Assembly (NCBI GenBank): GCA_964019165.1
Contig: OZ025267.1
Span: forward strand, 601,001-665,000
DNA: 64,000 nt
Source of the DNA: Mastigias papua
Taxonomy: Eukaryota > Cnidaria > Scyphozoa > Rhizostomeae > Mastigiidae
Direction: 5' to 3'
Under the pieces are notes generated by a model, which had not been told where the DNA came from, did not search any database, and saw nothing but the letters and a program-made list of their open reading frames with translations. The position numbers and the translations under genes were made by a program. Positions 1 through 27,300 of the stretch are shown here, one piece after another. The stretch's first letter is position 1; the number at the start of each line of letters is the position of its first letter.

Positions 1-230
1 TATAAGTTGAATATGTTTACACAATTCAGAGTATCATTTTCTCTTCAATGACAATAAGTTGAACTGATTCAACTCTACTTATCTCCCTTTGCAATCTTGA
101 ATGCATGAAGTTGGTAATTGTCCATCTTTTCCTGTCTATTTGATTGTGCTTATTATGAATATACGTAATCTTATTTTACTCACAGAATCAATATGTATCT
201 GTATTTTGGTTTTATTTACTTTCATTTCAG

Positions 231-2457
<2,227 letters not shown>

Positions 2458-3453
2458 GTTTTTTAAGATACTTAAGGCAGCCAATGAATGAGTTTGTAAA
2501 TATATCTTAAATACTTATTTTTTATTGGTTTAGAAGGAACCAGCCGATATTTGATCGTACCCAATTGAAGTTTGACAGCAGAGAAATATCTGTCCAATTT
2601 ATCAAGACATGTCTGAGAAATATTCACTGCGTTCCCTATAAGGCACCATTATAGCTAGTGATTACATTCTGGTTTGTGGTCAGCCAAGGTAACTCAGCTG
2701 TCCAAAGGCTCGACTTGCTCAACTGGTCAGCGGTTCAAAGACATAATTTACCCAATTGCTCACCACATTCAACTGGCATATCAGCCATGCATTCAACCAA
2801 CACATACCTTTCCATTTACTCTCCCCGCGATGCTCACAATTTAAACGAATTTTCTATTCGATGCTCTAAAATGTCTTAAAAGCCTCTATAGGCATCTCCA
2901 ATATCCAACATTGCTTAACAGCATTGATTCTATTCTTGGAAATCGCAGGTTTGTGCTGAAATATATTATCAAGACGAGGAGAAATATAGAAATCATTTTA
3001 ATTCCGCGGTTTTACGGCAATAGGCGGTGTAATTAAGATGCAAAAGGCAACGTGACTAAATAGTGACTATAGCGGTTTTCCGATATGACAGCAATAACGA
3101 AATACGAACTTTCATTTATCATTGACACAATATAGGAGCATGAAAGCGTGAATAGGTATTAGATTAGAAAACGTATGATAGACAATGGGAATTACACTGA
3201 AAGTACTAAAGACATTCTAGGGCATAATGGAAAAACCAGAACGTAAATTCATATTAATTTGCATGTAAGTGAAACTAAATTGTGTTGCCATTTTAGGTCT
3301 CAATTAAACTGTCTTTTGTCATGAGACATTCAAAATCACGAAGAAGATGTTTCTATTCGGCGTCACCTTAATCATAGGTCTAGCAGAACGTGCAAAGAAA
3401 ATGCGGAATGTTTCTTATGAATCGTGTTTAACTAGGAATAACATCTTCGTCAT

Positions 3454-14634
<11,181 letters not shown>

Positions 14635-15740
14635 CTTTACTCAACTGTAAAATGAGAATACAGACTTTACAAGCAAAAAGTTGAATGAATTTGGTTGTAC
14701 ACCTAAATGTAGTTCCTACAAATCGAGGTACCTGAAATCATATTCACATAAATATTACGTACAATATCATGAATAATCAAGCAAGAGCATTACCAGGACC
14801 TCCGTGCATTTCTTTTGATTGCACAGTGAAACACTAGAAGCATAGGATCCAAACAATAAAACCTACCACTTGCAGGCTTTCTAATTTGCTAATGTAATCT
14901 ACTGGCAACATTCGCCAAACTCAGTAGTAATTACTAGACCTATAGGCTATACAAGTTAGTAAAGAGTGGTTGTAACATTCGACAAATAAGAATGTGAAAT
15001 TTTACCATAACAGGTCGCCCCAATTAATGTACGAAGCAAAATCCTTTATCTCATAGAGCTAACTATCTCAACAACCTTAGCTGATCAAGGAGGGAATGGC
15101 CATATCTACTCTCAAGTGAACTTTGGCTGAAAGTTGTTCTTTTCTACCATTGTAGTAGACACGTCTCTGGCAGCAGCAACAACAACAGGTGCATTGCAAA
15201 CGGCAACAACCAACAACAGAGGGCCGGGCAGTGGCACCATAGGAGTGACTTCTTACCCAGATTAGGGACCGTTCACATATCTCATCAGTCATCAGTCTAT
15301 TCGCCATTTTAGATAACCCTCCCCACTGCAACCAACTTTAGTCATTCGTTCGACCCCCTCCTTAATTATATCATCACTTGCTTCACCTCCATCTCTAAAA
15401 CGAACTAATAATGGAGTTTAGTCGTCATATTCGAAGTAGGATAAAATGCCATGTTTATATTATACTTAACTTTCTTCCAAATGTCTTGCATATTTCAGAA
15501 AAGGCCTAAATTCCAAAACATATAGAAAGTAAAATAGAATGTTAAGATTGAAAGGACTGAATGATATTTAGAAGTGAAAAAGATCAATTAAAAAAAGCAC
15601 ATATAACAAAAGAATAAGAATACGTATAACATTAGATAAAGTTAATATAATACTAAAAATAACAGAATTAAGTTGCAACATGCTTTCTCAGAGTAAGGAG
15701 GAGACTTCAACGTAGGCTGATTTATACAGAGAAAGCCCCC
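14635..15740. other. NFXL1 upstream region
   Basis: The presumed 5' UTR and promoter side of NFXL1. It contains a CAG/GTT-rich stretch near 15170-15210 and several AT-rich blocks. No further exon or clear core promoter element is recognised. Confidence 0.4.
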
Positions 15741-15788
15741 CCCCCCATATTAATGATACGTAGCAACTGCAGGTTAATTAATTTTTAA

Positions 15789-16700
15789 TTAAGAAAGCAA
15801 AACAAGACTAGAACACAATAAAACAGGATAAATAAGTGTATTAATACTGATCAAGGATGTAAGTTTTATTTTTGACCGAAACAATGAAGTAGATTCAGAA
15901 ATACGAATATAGGTAGGGATATTGTTCCATAATGATGAGCCATGGTGCTTTATTGACCGAAGGCCATACATATTTGTGTTATGATGAATTTTGTACAGAT
16001 CACCTCTTGTTGCCTGGTGTGTCTCATGAAATAATCTTGGAAGCAAGATGGAGGCTTGAATATGGAACTTAAATTGGAATGAAGTGGTTCAAAATTTATG
16101 CACTTTATCATCTTTTTTGTAGGCGATATGTGATGAATGTTTGTTGGATTCTCATCTAAGACCTCTAACTAATAAGCCGTAATTAAGAAAAGATGAAAAT
16201 AGGGAGTAGTATAGAGATATTAACATGCCTTTTGAGAGGTGTGTTTCCTTTGTTTCCTCTGAATAATAGTCCAGGTGATTTATATAGCCTTTTTTGAAGT
16301 TCTTGAAGATGATTTTTAAATGGAAGGTGTTCATCCAAGAGTATGCCGAAAAATTTAACATACTTAACTCTTTTTATTAACTTTTGTCCAAGCTGTATAT
16401 CTATGTTGCCAGCTATCAATTCACTAAGGGAATGAAAAATGAAAAAATTTGTTTTGGTTGCATTAAAGGGTAGTTAATTGCAATCAAACCAATTTTTCAC
16501 CGTTGGTGGTAGTTATTTGCTGATTCACTAACTTCTGAATAGCATTAGATTCGATATAAATGTTGGTGTAGTCAGCAAAAAGTAGGACTAATAGAGATTT
16601 GCTAGCATTGGGCAAGTCATTACTGTAAATTAGATATAGCAATGGGCCAAGAACTGATCCTTGTGTTACACCGCTCTCAAGAACTGTGCCAATTAACACA
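15789..16700 (-). pseudogene. Degraded non-LTR retrotransposon reverse transcriptase
   Basis: On the minus strand, 16699-16484 reads GVTQGSVLGPLLYLIYSNDL and then F-A-D-Y, where an active enzyme has F-A-D-D, so the catalytic site is mutated. Next, in other frames, come thumb-region blocks (YVKFFGILLDEHLPFKNHL, 16419-16183) and a C-terminal block (TRGDLYKIHHNTNMYGLRS, about 16046-15830). Frame breaks and stops show it is dead. It is LINE-like; I do not assign a clade. Confidence 0.85.
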
Positions 16701-16839
16701 AATAATCTGTTTTCGCTTTGAGAAACACGAGTGAAACCATTGAGGAGCTACACCTCTCATTCCATAATGCTCCATCTTTCTTAAAAGAGTTGAATGCCAC
16801 CATCTTACAAATCCTGTAGTTAAAAAAATGACTATAATC

Positions 16840-17000
16840 CTTTCAGATGTTCTTTAAGTCTACGCTTGACAGCAATAAAATAGTCTAAATTTCGAATGTC
16901 GATAGGTAGTTCGCTAAAGCAAGATAGGCCTTGGAACCAGAAGGACTTTTTGCAGCTTCTGTGTTTACCCTTGAAACATGTAATGTAGCTTTATTGCTTC
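16840..17000 (-). pseudogene. LINE reverse-transcriptase C-terminal fragment
   Basis: The minus strand reads KSFWFQGLSCFSELPIDIRN followed by a Lys/Arg-rich end (V-K-R-R-L-K-E-H-L-K), typical of the last part of LINE ORF2 proteins. It is separate from the neighbouring fragment and probably from another insertion. Confidence 0.7.
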
Positions 17001-17052
17001 TTGTACCAAAATATAATGTAGGTTAACTTTTTCACCATGGAACGCAAAACTT

Positions 17053-17270
17053 GGAATGTTAGTTCCTTGCAAACCCTTGAAGATTAGAAAATCTGTTTTA
17101 AACTTTCTTCTGGTTTAACATCGTCATATACCAACGTTCTTGATCATACTCTGGACGATGATAAGTAATTTTAATCGTCCATGGTATGATCAAGAACGTT
17201 GGTATATGACGATATCAAACCAGAAAACAGATCTTCTAATCTTCAAGGGTTTGCAAGAAACTAACATTCC
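17053..17270. repeat. Large inverted repeat
   Basis: Left arm 17053-17159 and right arm 17174-17270 are about 90% complementary over some 95-105 bp around a 14-bp AT-rich loop. A GGAATGTTAGT end, a CTTGCAAACCCTTGAAGATTAGA block and a GTCATATACCAACGTTCTTGA block are recognisable in both arms. It may be an inverted duplication of LINE 3' sequence or a foldback element. Confidence 0.85.
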
Positions 17271-18365
17271 AAACTTATTCTTCCTATAGTAAGAGTTAAT
17301 CACAATTATGGTACATATCCGTAGTCCACAAAGAATGGTTAATGAAACTATGACTTGCTGAGACAGCACCTATATGTTTATCGTTAAAGATCCGTGTATT
17401 TCCTTGGAATGAAGACAGGTGTTTTTAATCACAAACTTCATTCTTCCAACCAACCAATCTCTTTAAGTTACAACTTTAACTCTAATACTGCAAATACAGC
17501 AAACTCTCAATATCTAGTTACAGTTACAGTTCTAATATTCCTCGCTTCTATAACAAAAAGGCACGTAAACTATACAAAGCAAGCCTGCTTAGAGGTGCAT
17601 CATAAGAAAAAAGTTAAACTAATCGGATTTAATTCACAGAGTGCCTTGCGGGCATTGAGAAAGAATAATCCACTAGAGTTGTGTTAAAAGAATTACTAAA
17701 ATTGATTATTTGTCAAGATTAATTACAACGTGGTGCATAGTTGCAACATAACTCAGGTGCATTTGTGCTAGAAGATTTGAGAGATGTGCTACAGAAATAT
17801 ACTTGTTGTAGCTATAGCATCTATTGGCTGACCTTGGAATGGTAGTCTACGTAGAGACAGTCGTGTTCTACTTTCGAACTCAAGTCAGATTTGTGCTGAA
17901 GCAATGGCGCACCCAAGGAGGGAGTGGGGGATTGAACCCCACTTTTCTAAAACATAGTATACGAAACTTTTCTAGAAACGTTGTGAAATTAATAGGGGGT
18001 AAGTAAAATGATATGCCGTTTAAGATAGCTAAACTGAGTCAAATGATAGAGGAAAGCACTTCAAAGATGACGTTTCCTTGCATTTGTGAGAGTTTTCAAA
18101 GCGTGATTCACAAAAACTTTCCTGGGCAACGCCCCTAAATTCCCCATGATTTCAGTATGAAGCAATAACTCTTGATTACTAGTAAACTTCTCCAACAGCA
18201 TGACATCAAAATTGCTTATCATGTTAACAATTTACGAAGATTTCAGTTCATAATCCCTAGTACATAATGGCACGTGCAACTGATTACGTTTCAATATATA
18301 GCTAAGCATAACCATGAAACTACACGTGTAAATATGCAAAGCAAAGTTCATGCTATGTTTCTGCA
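17271..18365. other. Intergenic stretch, no gene recognised
   Basis: AT-rich sequence. A segment near 17905-17960 (GCGCACCCAAGGAGGGAGTG) looks like degenerate repeat material, but I cannot place it in a family. Confidence 0.4.
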
Positions 18366-21300
18366 TTATAACCAAATTGACTTTTGAATCCAAGATCCCG
18401 TTCCGTCTACCTTCATAAAGACTCCATCTTTGGAAACTATAGATAGATGAATAATATCAGTGAAAACAAAATATTAGTGTTTTGCCTCAGCAGATTTAAT
18501 GAGCAACTTTATAAGAAATGCAGTATGTCTATTCTTAGAGGAAATTAATATTTCAATATTAGTTCATAGTGCAAAATCTCCCAAGTTCAAAGTTCACAGC
18601 ATTTTCGCAGGATATGCACTCTGCACAAATTGTGATTTCTGAACCTTCAGTATTGCAAGGTAAATTTTGTTACTCTTGTTCGTGGTTTTGTGAAGAGAAC
18701 AGAGAGTATCCAATGCGATAATAAAAGTACAATGTTTGTCCTACCTCCCCAATGATCTGGGCCGATTTCATTGTGGAAAGCTGGAGCTCCGGAGGAATGT
18801 GTAGCATTCAATTTTGTAAAGGACGTAGCACCACTGATCCTACTTTTTGGGACTGATATCCAACTACTTAAAGTAGTATCATACATCATGTATGCACGCT
18901 TGTTCTTTCCAATTCCAATGAGATTTCCATCGTTATTTCGCCCAAGAATACTAGACACTCTGCTATCCATTGCTGAGTTTGAAAAGCCAAAGAATATAGA
19001 CACTCAGGATATATATTTGAAATCAAGAGAATAAGAAATAACACTACTTTTATGCGAATGATATGCAGCAAGAATAGGGTCATTGATACTATTAAAGCTT
19101 CTGTTGTAACCAAGCTTTTCTAGTTTTTTGAGGAAAGTTAAAACCGAAATACTGTGACGAGATCATCAACATAATGCTACTAAAACGTGTTCAACTTGAT
19201 ACAGATTTGAATATACATGTTTGGAAAAGTAATTGTCTTTGCATTACTTTTGTATTTGTGAGCAAAATAATCATTATTTTTACCATGTTTATTCAAGAAT
19301 TCCAAGAAATTACATACCTCTCCAATTGGCACCTCTGTCGGTAGATAGGTAACATGCAGATAACATTCTGAAGGAAATGGAAAAGGACATTCTATTGTAT
19401 ATAATTTGCTCTTGTTATGCGTCCGGTACAGTTCTATTTGCAAATATGATGTATTAATTGCTACAAAGTTAACATTGTACCCCTATGATATCTTACATCT
19501 CTAAGTAATCTGTTTAAAAGTTTGCTAGATATTTTTGCTTCCGGCATTATCTTTCGATTTCACATTCGAAGAGCAGTAATGAGTACATTGTAAATGAATG
19601 GCCCCTTGAAAACCAGCTTGCTGAATGGGTTTCTGTCCTTAAAATTGAAATAATTATTAGTTTTTAGTATTTTTGTTACCATTATGGCATTTAATAGCTT
19701 TGAACTAGAAAGCATTCGATGAGTAACATCTATCATCAGTCTCCTGTCTCGGTCCAAAGTACAGCAACATTTCATTACATTATTTTTGTGTTGCCGCAAG
19801 ATATTTTGCAATTTTTCAGCACATACATCTAATCTTAATTTTCATGCAAAGTATGCTACGCAGAAGTCTTATAGGCTATAGTATAGTAATTGCCCATATA
19901 GAATCCTAGTTCGGTAACTCAATCTGAATATATATATTATCAATTAACTTATATTATCTACACAATAAATTCTATCTTCGTTTTTTTTAAGAAGTGCTGT
20001 AAGAAACCACTTTACCAGTTTACATAAAACTCTCAGGCCCTTTTTCGACCTATCACTTGATGTAACAGGCTGTCTTACACGTTTTCCACAGAAGTAGAAC
20101 ACTACACTGAATATATCAATCAAACTTAAATGTGGACAACAGAAGGCTTTGGTACGTGTGTGTATGTTTGCGTGGGCCCGCCTGTGTTTGCTTGTGTATA
20201 CTATTCGAGCAATTCTCTACGGAATTGTCACCTGTACTGATGCTCACCTCTTTGCTTTATCGTTACTGCAAATGAATAAAGTGTAAGTGTTCGTAGCTGT
20301 ATCTACATGCCAAGAAATTCCTTTGTCATAGTGCTCTATTAGTGGAAAAGAGGAGACAGCTTTAGATTTAGGTTTCACTGAAAGACAATTGGAGGTGGAA
20401 ACGATACTACCGTTGAGAGGTTACTGTTTAAAAAGGCTGCGTAATAAACAATTGAATTTTTTTTTAGGTACATCTAGATTCTAGAAGGAGATTTGGGTTA
20501 TTTGCTAATAATAATATTCATAATTCATAGGGTAGTTCTTCATCTGATCACTAAAAGGGACTTGCATTGTTAAAATTTGATAGGATACTTGCACTGAATT
20601 AGAAAGGAATAAGAAGTATGTAAATTGTTATACCTGACACTCCGACAACTGTAGGGATTGTCAACGTCTCTGGAACCATAACTGATTTCCTGAGTTGTTT
20701 CACCGATGTAAAATGCTGGCCTAGTCTGTTCTTGTAAAGAAGATAAATCGGTGTTGTTATGAAAACTTTCCCCTCATGAGGAAAATGTGCGGGATTTATT
20801 TGAACTTGGAAAGTAACGTTGAAGCTATCCGGGAAGTTGAGAGGATATTTTATCTGAAAAAAAAATGATAAATAGAAAGCAAGTGCAAAATTATTTTTGA
20901 AAATGCATTAATGCTTTTCTTTATTCTTCTTATATCTTTATTCTTCTTTTATCGTTATGACAAGAGCTGATCTGTTTAGCTCAGTTTTTGATTTTGCGTT
21001 CACATTAGTCCACCCCAAAAACGGAGCTAGATGAAAATGATGATAAAGACGGAGCTATATGAAAACGGAGCTAAACAAAAATGTAACTCTGTAGTGTGAA
21101 CACCAAAAACGGAACAATTTGAAAACGCTACCAACAGAGCCAATGTAAAACAAGCCGTCACACAGATGCATTTTTGAAGACAACTGTTAACACCAATCGA
21201 TAGATACCCGTTTCAGTCTGAAAACAAGGTAATGTGAACAGAGGAGAAAAACAGCTCGGTTTTTCGGAGCATAAACGGATCAAAATGAAAACGGAGTACT

Positions 21301-24300
21301 ATGGACGTAGTCTTATAAGCAAATTACCTCAAACAATCTTGAGCCACCAAACTGCTTTTGTGTCAATCGGGAATTAGTGCTAGAAACCATGGCATTAAAT
21401 ACAACATACGCAGGCAGGAAGAACCTAATTTTTGTATCATATGCCATCTGATTTGATACTGATTTGTGGCTCAAAGTTAAACTGTACATGTAATCAGGAT
21501 ATTGTCCACTGAAAAGAAAAAAGTCATATTATTTGCGTAAAGAGCATTTCGCAAAAATTCCACTATGACCTGACGTTCAGATAATATTTGTAACTTTTTC
21601 TGGAGCTAAGATCATTTAGTGGAGTCAATGGTAGAGATGCGATTTATTCTACTCACAGTGAGTTTAAAGCATCACTATTTGGAAAAAGGCATTCTAGAAT
21701 TTGGTGTTGGCCAGCATTCATTATTTGATTCAAAGATCAAGCAAATTAAATCAGAAAGTATCAATATCTAATTGAAAAGCATTTAGGCTTTCCTGAAGAC
21801 TTAAATTGAGTTAATTCCCGTAAGATCTTAACAAATGAAATCAATAAACTGTTCTTACTGTGAAATACCGAGTGATCTTACCTACTGCCAGCAATTTCTA
21901 TAATAGAAGGCATCAAATTGAGCCATGGTCTGGAATCGATTGGCACAATGGCCGTCATTGAAATCTGACCAACCCAAATCATATATGGTTTGCCAACAAG
22001 CCCTGCTCCCACCCAGTGGCTCGAACCATTTGTAACGTTGTTGTGATCAAGTAGGATAACATTGAATTTAATTGATATTGTATCATCTATTGGATTTGAG
22101 CTTTCGTTCACATTTATACCAATTCCAAGGTCGTAAATAGCAAAGTTGTTTATTCCATTATTTTGTGATGAAATCAACCGTGGTTTCGCACTGGCATTTA
22201 AGCCTTTGACATTTGAACCAATAACAGCTTGCTCGACAGAAGAGATGTGAAATACAGATTGATTGGATATCACTGGAACAACCAGCTGGATGAAAAATAG
22301 GCAAAATTGTTAACAGTGGTTCTTTACACAATGCCATTATTTCATATCATGTTTTTTATGTCTTAAGCAATATTTTGACAATTTAGAATGGTAGTTTATA
22401 AAAGGATACTGTCCTATTGATCTTTTAAGGTTGAATATTAATATGAATATTATAATACAATAATCATTATATTCCTCTTGTATGTTGAAATATTTCCCTT
22501 AAATTTTGATGGGCGAGATCTACAAAATGCCGGCATAATTATTAAAGTTGATGCACTTCAAGAAGACAATGTCTTTTATTTTTGGCCTAAATGCACAATA
22601 AAAGAAGCGAAATGGAATACCTCAAATCGGATAGGTGATCTGAGTTTTGTCAGCAAAACTTTGACGGTGTATTGCCTTTTCTCACCGGGCTTCATTTGTG
22701 TATTGGATCCATTTACAGTTAAAATGATAGATGGCGTTCCAACTAATATATCTGGACTCAACTGTTTAGACACAACATCTTTGGAAATGCCCTGGGCATT
22801 TTTATAGGAAACAAAACATTTTACTTTGGTAGCTGTAAATGGAGTCACGTTTTGTGGCAGTTGAAGGTTGAAGATGCCTGTCAGAGTATTACCTAGAATA
22901 GGACAACAGTTTTATTACTCTCTTATAACAGATGTCGAATAAAATTATATCAAATTGATATGGAATGAATTTATGTAAGGTTAATGGTAAGAAGCATCAT
23001 TTTAATTGTACTGACAAATTAATATGGAATTGCATCATGAATGATAGATAAGCTACTCTGCAACACTTTTTGATACAATTACCTAAAGGTAGAGGATTTG
23101 TCAGCAATGATTTCGGTTTGACGTCCACCATTGTATTGTTAACTATTGCTACTTTATTTGCAGTGATTTCTGTGCCGGGTACGATCAGGTTCTCAAACAC
23201 GCAACTTAGTTTGACATCTGATGCAGCTTGGGTTGATGTGTTTGTGTGTTTGATTGTGTAGGACACTGGCAGGTTGTTACCAATGTATAGCCGTGTAATG
23301 TTTGTAAAGTTTGTAGCAGTAAGCTCAAGTTCAAGGGTTGGCTCTGTCTGAAATATCAAATGTATGTGAAGAAGTACACAATAGAAAATTCAATGGTTCT
23401 TTCAAGTTGCACACTATGATCTGCTCTGCGAGTAAATGTAGATTAACATTGTATATGGCTTACCTAGTCTTACTCCCACCCTTGTTTACCAGTTTGGTAA
23501 ACGCCATGAGCAATATAACAGAAAAGTACAGCATTGCTTCTCAGGTGCTTTCAAACTGAAGCAAGCGAATTCAAAATAAAGAAGTCAATTCTTTTTAGCA
23601 CACTTATTCTTAAAGAAATAGGCAAAGAAATAATTTACATGTAGAGAAGTCACAATTCTACTAAAACAATAACGTCTCTTATTAAACTGCTGGTTTGTGG
23701 ACCCGATAGATGAAATAAGAAAAATGAATAAAAATTAAAAACGGGAGTGATTATCTTTTTTCCAATTGACAACAATGCAATAATAGAGTTTTATAACATG
23801 CTGTTCCATTTTACTTCTTAGTTCTATAAAATGGAAGCTTCGATATTTTCTAAACATACATTTCCATAGGTCTAACTAAACTAGCTTGTATGTAAACTTC
23901 TATAGAAAACTCAAAACTGTTGACGTGCATACACAAAGAACATGAAAATATGAAAATTCTTATAAACTCAAATGAAAGGTATCGATTGTCTATCTCAGCA
24001 GATTTACGCTTCATTGTAATACTTCTGTAGTCCTTGAGGCTGGAAAAGTCCTCTATGTTTGAAAGACTTAGTCTTGTTTACGTCATACAACGCTTTCGCC
24101 GTGGCCTTTGATATGGAGGAGATTTCACAAAAGAAAGCCTGTAGTAGTTTGTTTATAGTTTTATGCAGGTATATCTCATGGTTTAGATTGAAAATGAAAT
24201 AATGCCAAATTAAGCCTACCTTGAAAATTGTAAGCACTTGTTGTTCTACCCACAACACACGTAAACCAGCTTGCAATCCTACACCAACCCAATGTTGTGT

Positions 24301-27300
24301 GTTATTTGCAAGTAGTGGATGATCCAATATTTTAACTGTGAAAGCGATTTCAACAGAATTCTGTGTATCGGCATTGTTCTGTAGAGAAATTCGAATTTTG
24401 AAGATTACATATGCAATTTCATAAATAGAACGGTGCGTGTTTTCATATCTTTTTGAGACTTCAAGTTTAATTTCTCTTTGAGTAAAAAACTCTTTGAGCT
24501 ATTAGCCAAGTCAATACCTGTTCCAGCAGCATCACGTAAAATATGTATGTTCTTAAAGGTAAGAGTTGGTGATAACTTGGCCATATTAGAAGTTATTCTA
24601 CATATAGAATCTTGAATTTGATGTTACAAAGATAGCTCAAAAGTTAAACTGCCATGGTGACTTTGTTTAGTGATACTGTAGAGAATCAGCTGTCAAGAAT
24701 TAATGGACACCCGTAATTGCCCATTCTATATATTTATATTTATAATTGTTGGACATCTTAAACTATCCCAATTTACATTTACTACAGCACGAAAAAGCGG
24801 CACCGTGTTTATGACATACTGAAAAGCTTTTTTCCTCAGACACTCGTCAGGGTGTGAAACGTCGGATAGCGATCGAAGGAGAACCGAAGTATATATAGCT
24901 TGATACACCTTTCGGTCGCTATCCGACGTTTTATACTCTGACAAGTGTCGGACGAAAAAAACTTTTCAGTATGTCATAAACATGGTGCCGCTTTTTCATG
25001 CTGTAGTAAAGTTCTGAAGTGCCAACAGACTTTTCAAATTTGCATTTCTAATTCCTGTAAGTAACGTGACATCCAATGTGAGATTAACTTTGTTTATCTT
25101 GTTGTATATAGGATGAATAGTAAGTACCATATGCAGTTGGGACACGACGACTCATTGTCCTTTCCCACTGTATATGGTGGAAACAAAGTACATTATAGTT
25201 TTTTTAAATTCTCAAGTGATATGTAAAAGAATAGAGAAATGAAGACAAAAAGTGGTCCTTGAGCCAAAATCGATCGTAAGGGCTGTTACTAGAAATCCAT
25301 GTAGTTTTTAACCACCGTAAACCATGTATGTAATTTAAATAACTGTCATTAGAGAGATCAAATAAATTATTATACTTATTGTATAATTAAGTGACGAAAA
25401 AATATTCATTTTCAGTCTTTGATTCTTGAGAGGAGAATGAAAATCTCCATCAACAATCCTCACTAGCAATAGTGCGAAAGTTGTAATTCATCGATTTGTT
25501 ATTAGTCCTTATAGCCAATCAGTTCTAGTGATTAATCACTGATGAAGACTGATTAATCACTGATTAAGTTCGAAAACTCAAACATTCATGAATTAAGTCA
25601 AGCACAAGATGTACAGAGAAAGCAAATTACCTGCAAATAACCAAAATTGATGACAACTCTGTCGTTTTTGCCGTCATTGTTGGTTGAGTAATACTGTGGC
25701 TGAGCTGTTCCGTTGTAGTGAACGTTTGAACCACGGTTCTTCAATTTAACATCTTGGATAATCATGAAAATGAAATCTTGGATGTTTGTCGTCAACTCAA
25801 CGAGCAATGAGTAGTTGAGTTTTGGAAATTGAATAACCATTGAGAAGTTTCTAGTAGCATACGTTTGCAGAACTAGAATGTAATAAAAACAAATAAAAGA
25901 TAACAGATATTTATAACCGCCTGCAGTTATCACTCGTAAAGAAAAATGAGCAAAAAAATTTGCAATAATAAATATAATTTGCTAAAATATGAATTATGAA
26001 ATTTATGAAATTAAGGAAATTAAAAATCTATTTGCAAACATCGGGCCTTATATGTCTAGATGTTTGCATTTGTTAAAGTACATAAAACAAATTTATTGTG
26101 GCATATTCAGAAAAGATGGTTGCACAAACCCACTTAGAAATAAGTGGGCAGCTAGGACTTTTCTAGGGTGGCAGCTTAATTAACCAAAGGTACACTAGAA
26201 ATTTTTATGACGACATTGCTTGGAATAAAGTGTTTAAGTTTAGAAACGAAAATAGCACAATAGGAATGTTCGTGATTTTGTTACTTTCAAGTTTTGTCAT
26301 GATTATACGTAGATCTACTTATAATACTTTTAAACTGACCTTTATAAGTAGATATGTAACATAGAGCTTCATGGTTTTCCAAGGAAAGGGAATTTTTCCA
26401 GGAAAAGGGAAGACTTAGACCCCCAGGATTTCTGTAGTTTGCATCTGATTGTAATGTAAATATTTTTGGGAGGAAATTAATAAGCAAAACTTTAAAAAAA
26501 GTAAGCTTAGTACTAAAACATGAAACTCTTGGAAAGGCTTTTTAGTTAAACAGAATACTTAGATTAATTACACTCTGGTTGCTGGCACATAATTTCATAG
26601 AACACTGAGGCTGGGTTTGCCAAAAACATGAGAACATTGCTGTAACATGGTCTGCCTCATATGAGAAATTTTACAGGCACCAGGCAACCAACACTCTTTT
26701 TGCGAATAAATTCTGATGAGGTTATGAGAAACTTTAGCATTCATTAATGTTTGTTCAAAAGTAGCCCCCCCCCTCCCCCCCCCCCGAGTGACTGAGAAAC
26801 TATATGCATGTCTTTGTATAGGTTTGTAAGGTTTATAAGAAAGCTCATACAAGACAGCCTAAAATTTAAGAAGTTTATAGAGCTACTAGGAAAGAGTTAG
26901 CAAACTTTAGAGCTGCCTGTGCCATCTTTCACAGTTCCGGAAACCCTGTTTTTTCCTCCACGGATTTAACAAGTTTCCACTACAGTGCGCTTTTTGTGCT
27001 AAGCTTTATGGGTATTATTACAAAAGAATGTTTTCCATTTTGCTTTCGTTATCTCTGCAATTTTTTCATTGACTTAAGAAGCTTGTAAGAAGCTGTTATA
27101 ATTAAAATATGGCCAAAATTAAGAAACTTTTACTTCTAGGCCTTGAGCCAAGTTTCTTATAAAAAAACATGTACTAAGTGCTGCAGTTTCTCAGATATTT
27201 GCAATAAATCACTCTTGAAGTAAGAACAATTTTAAGAAAGTTTGAGCCTAGAATTATCAAATCATGAAGAACATCGAGCCTTTGAAGATTGATATATTTC

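Noticed and set aside
15077..15331. Minus-strand frame with a Cys cluster upstream of NFXL1
   Set aside because: The Cys run comes from an AGCAGCAACAACAAC-type repeat. No spacing pattern of a known Cys domain is present.
22478..22807. 109-codon plus-strand frame
   Set aside because: It is the antisense shadow of exon 22892-22621 of the secreted-protein gene.
25520..25580. A third CTGATGA motif followed by GAAAA
   Set aside because: The spacer is long and made of a local GATTAATCACTGA repeat. No paired stems fit a hammerhead, and it does not match the other two copies.
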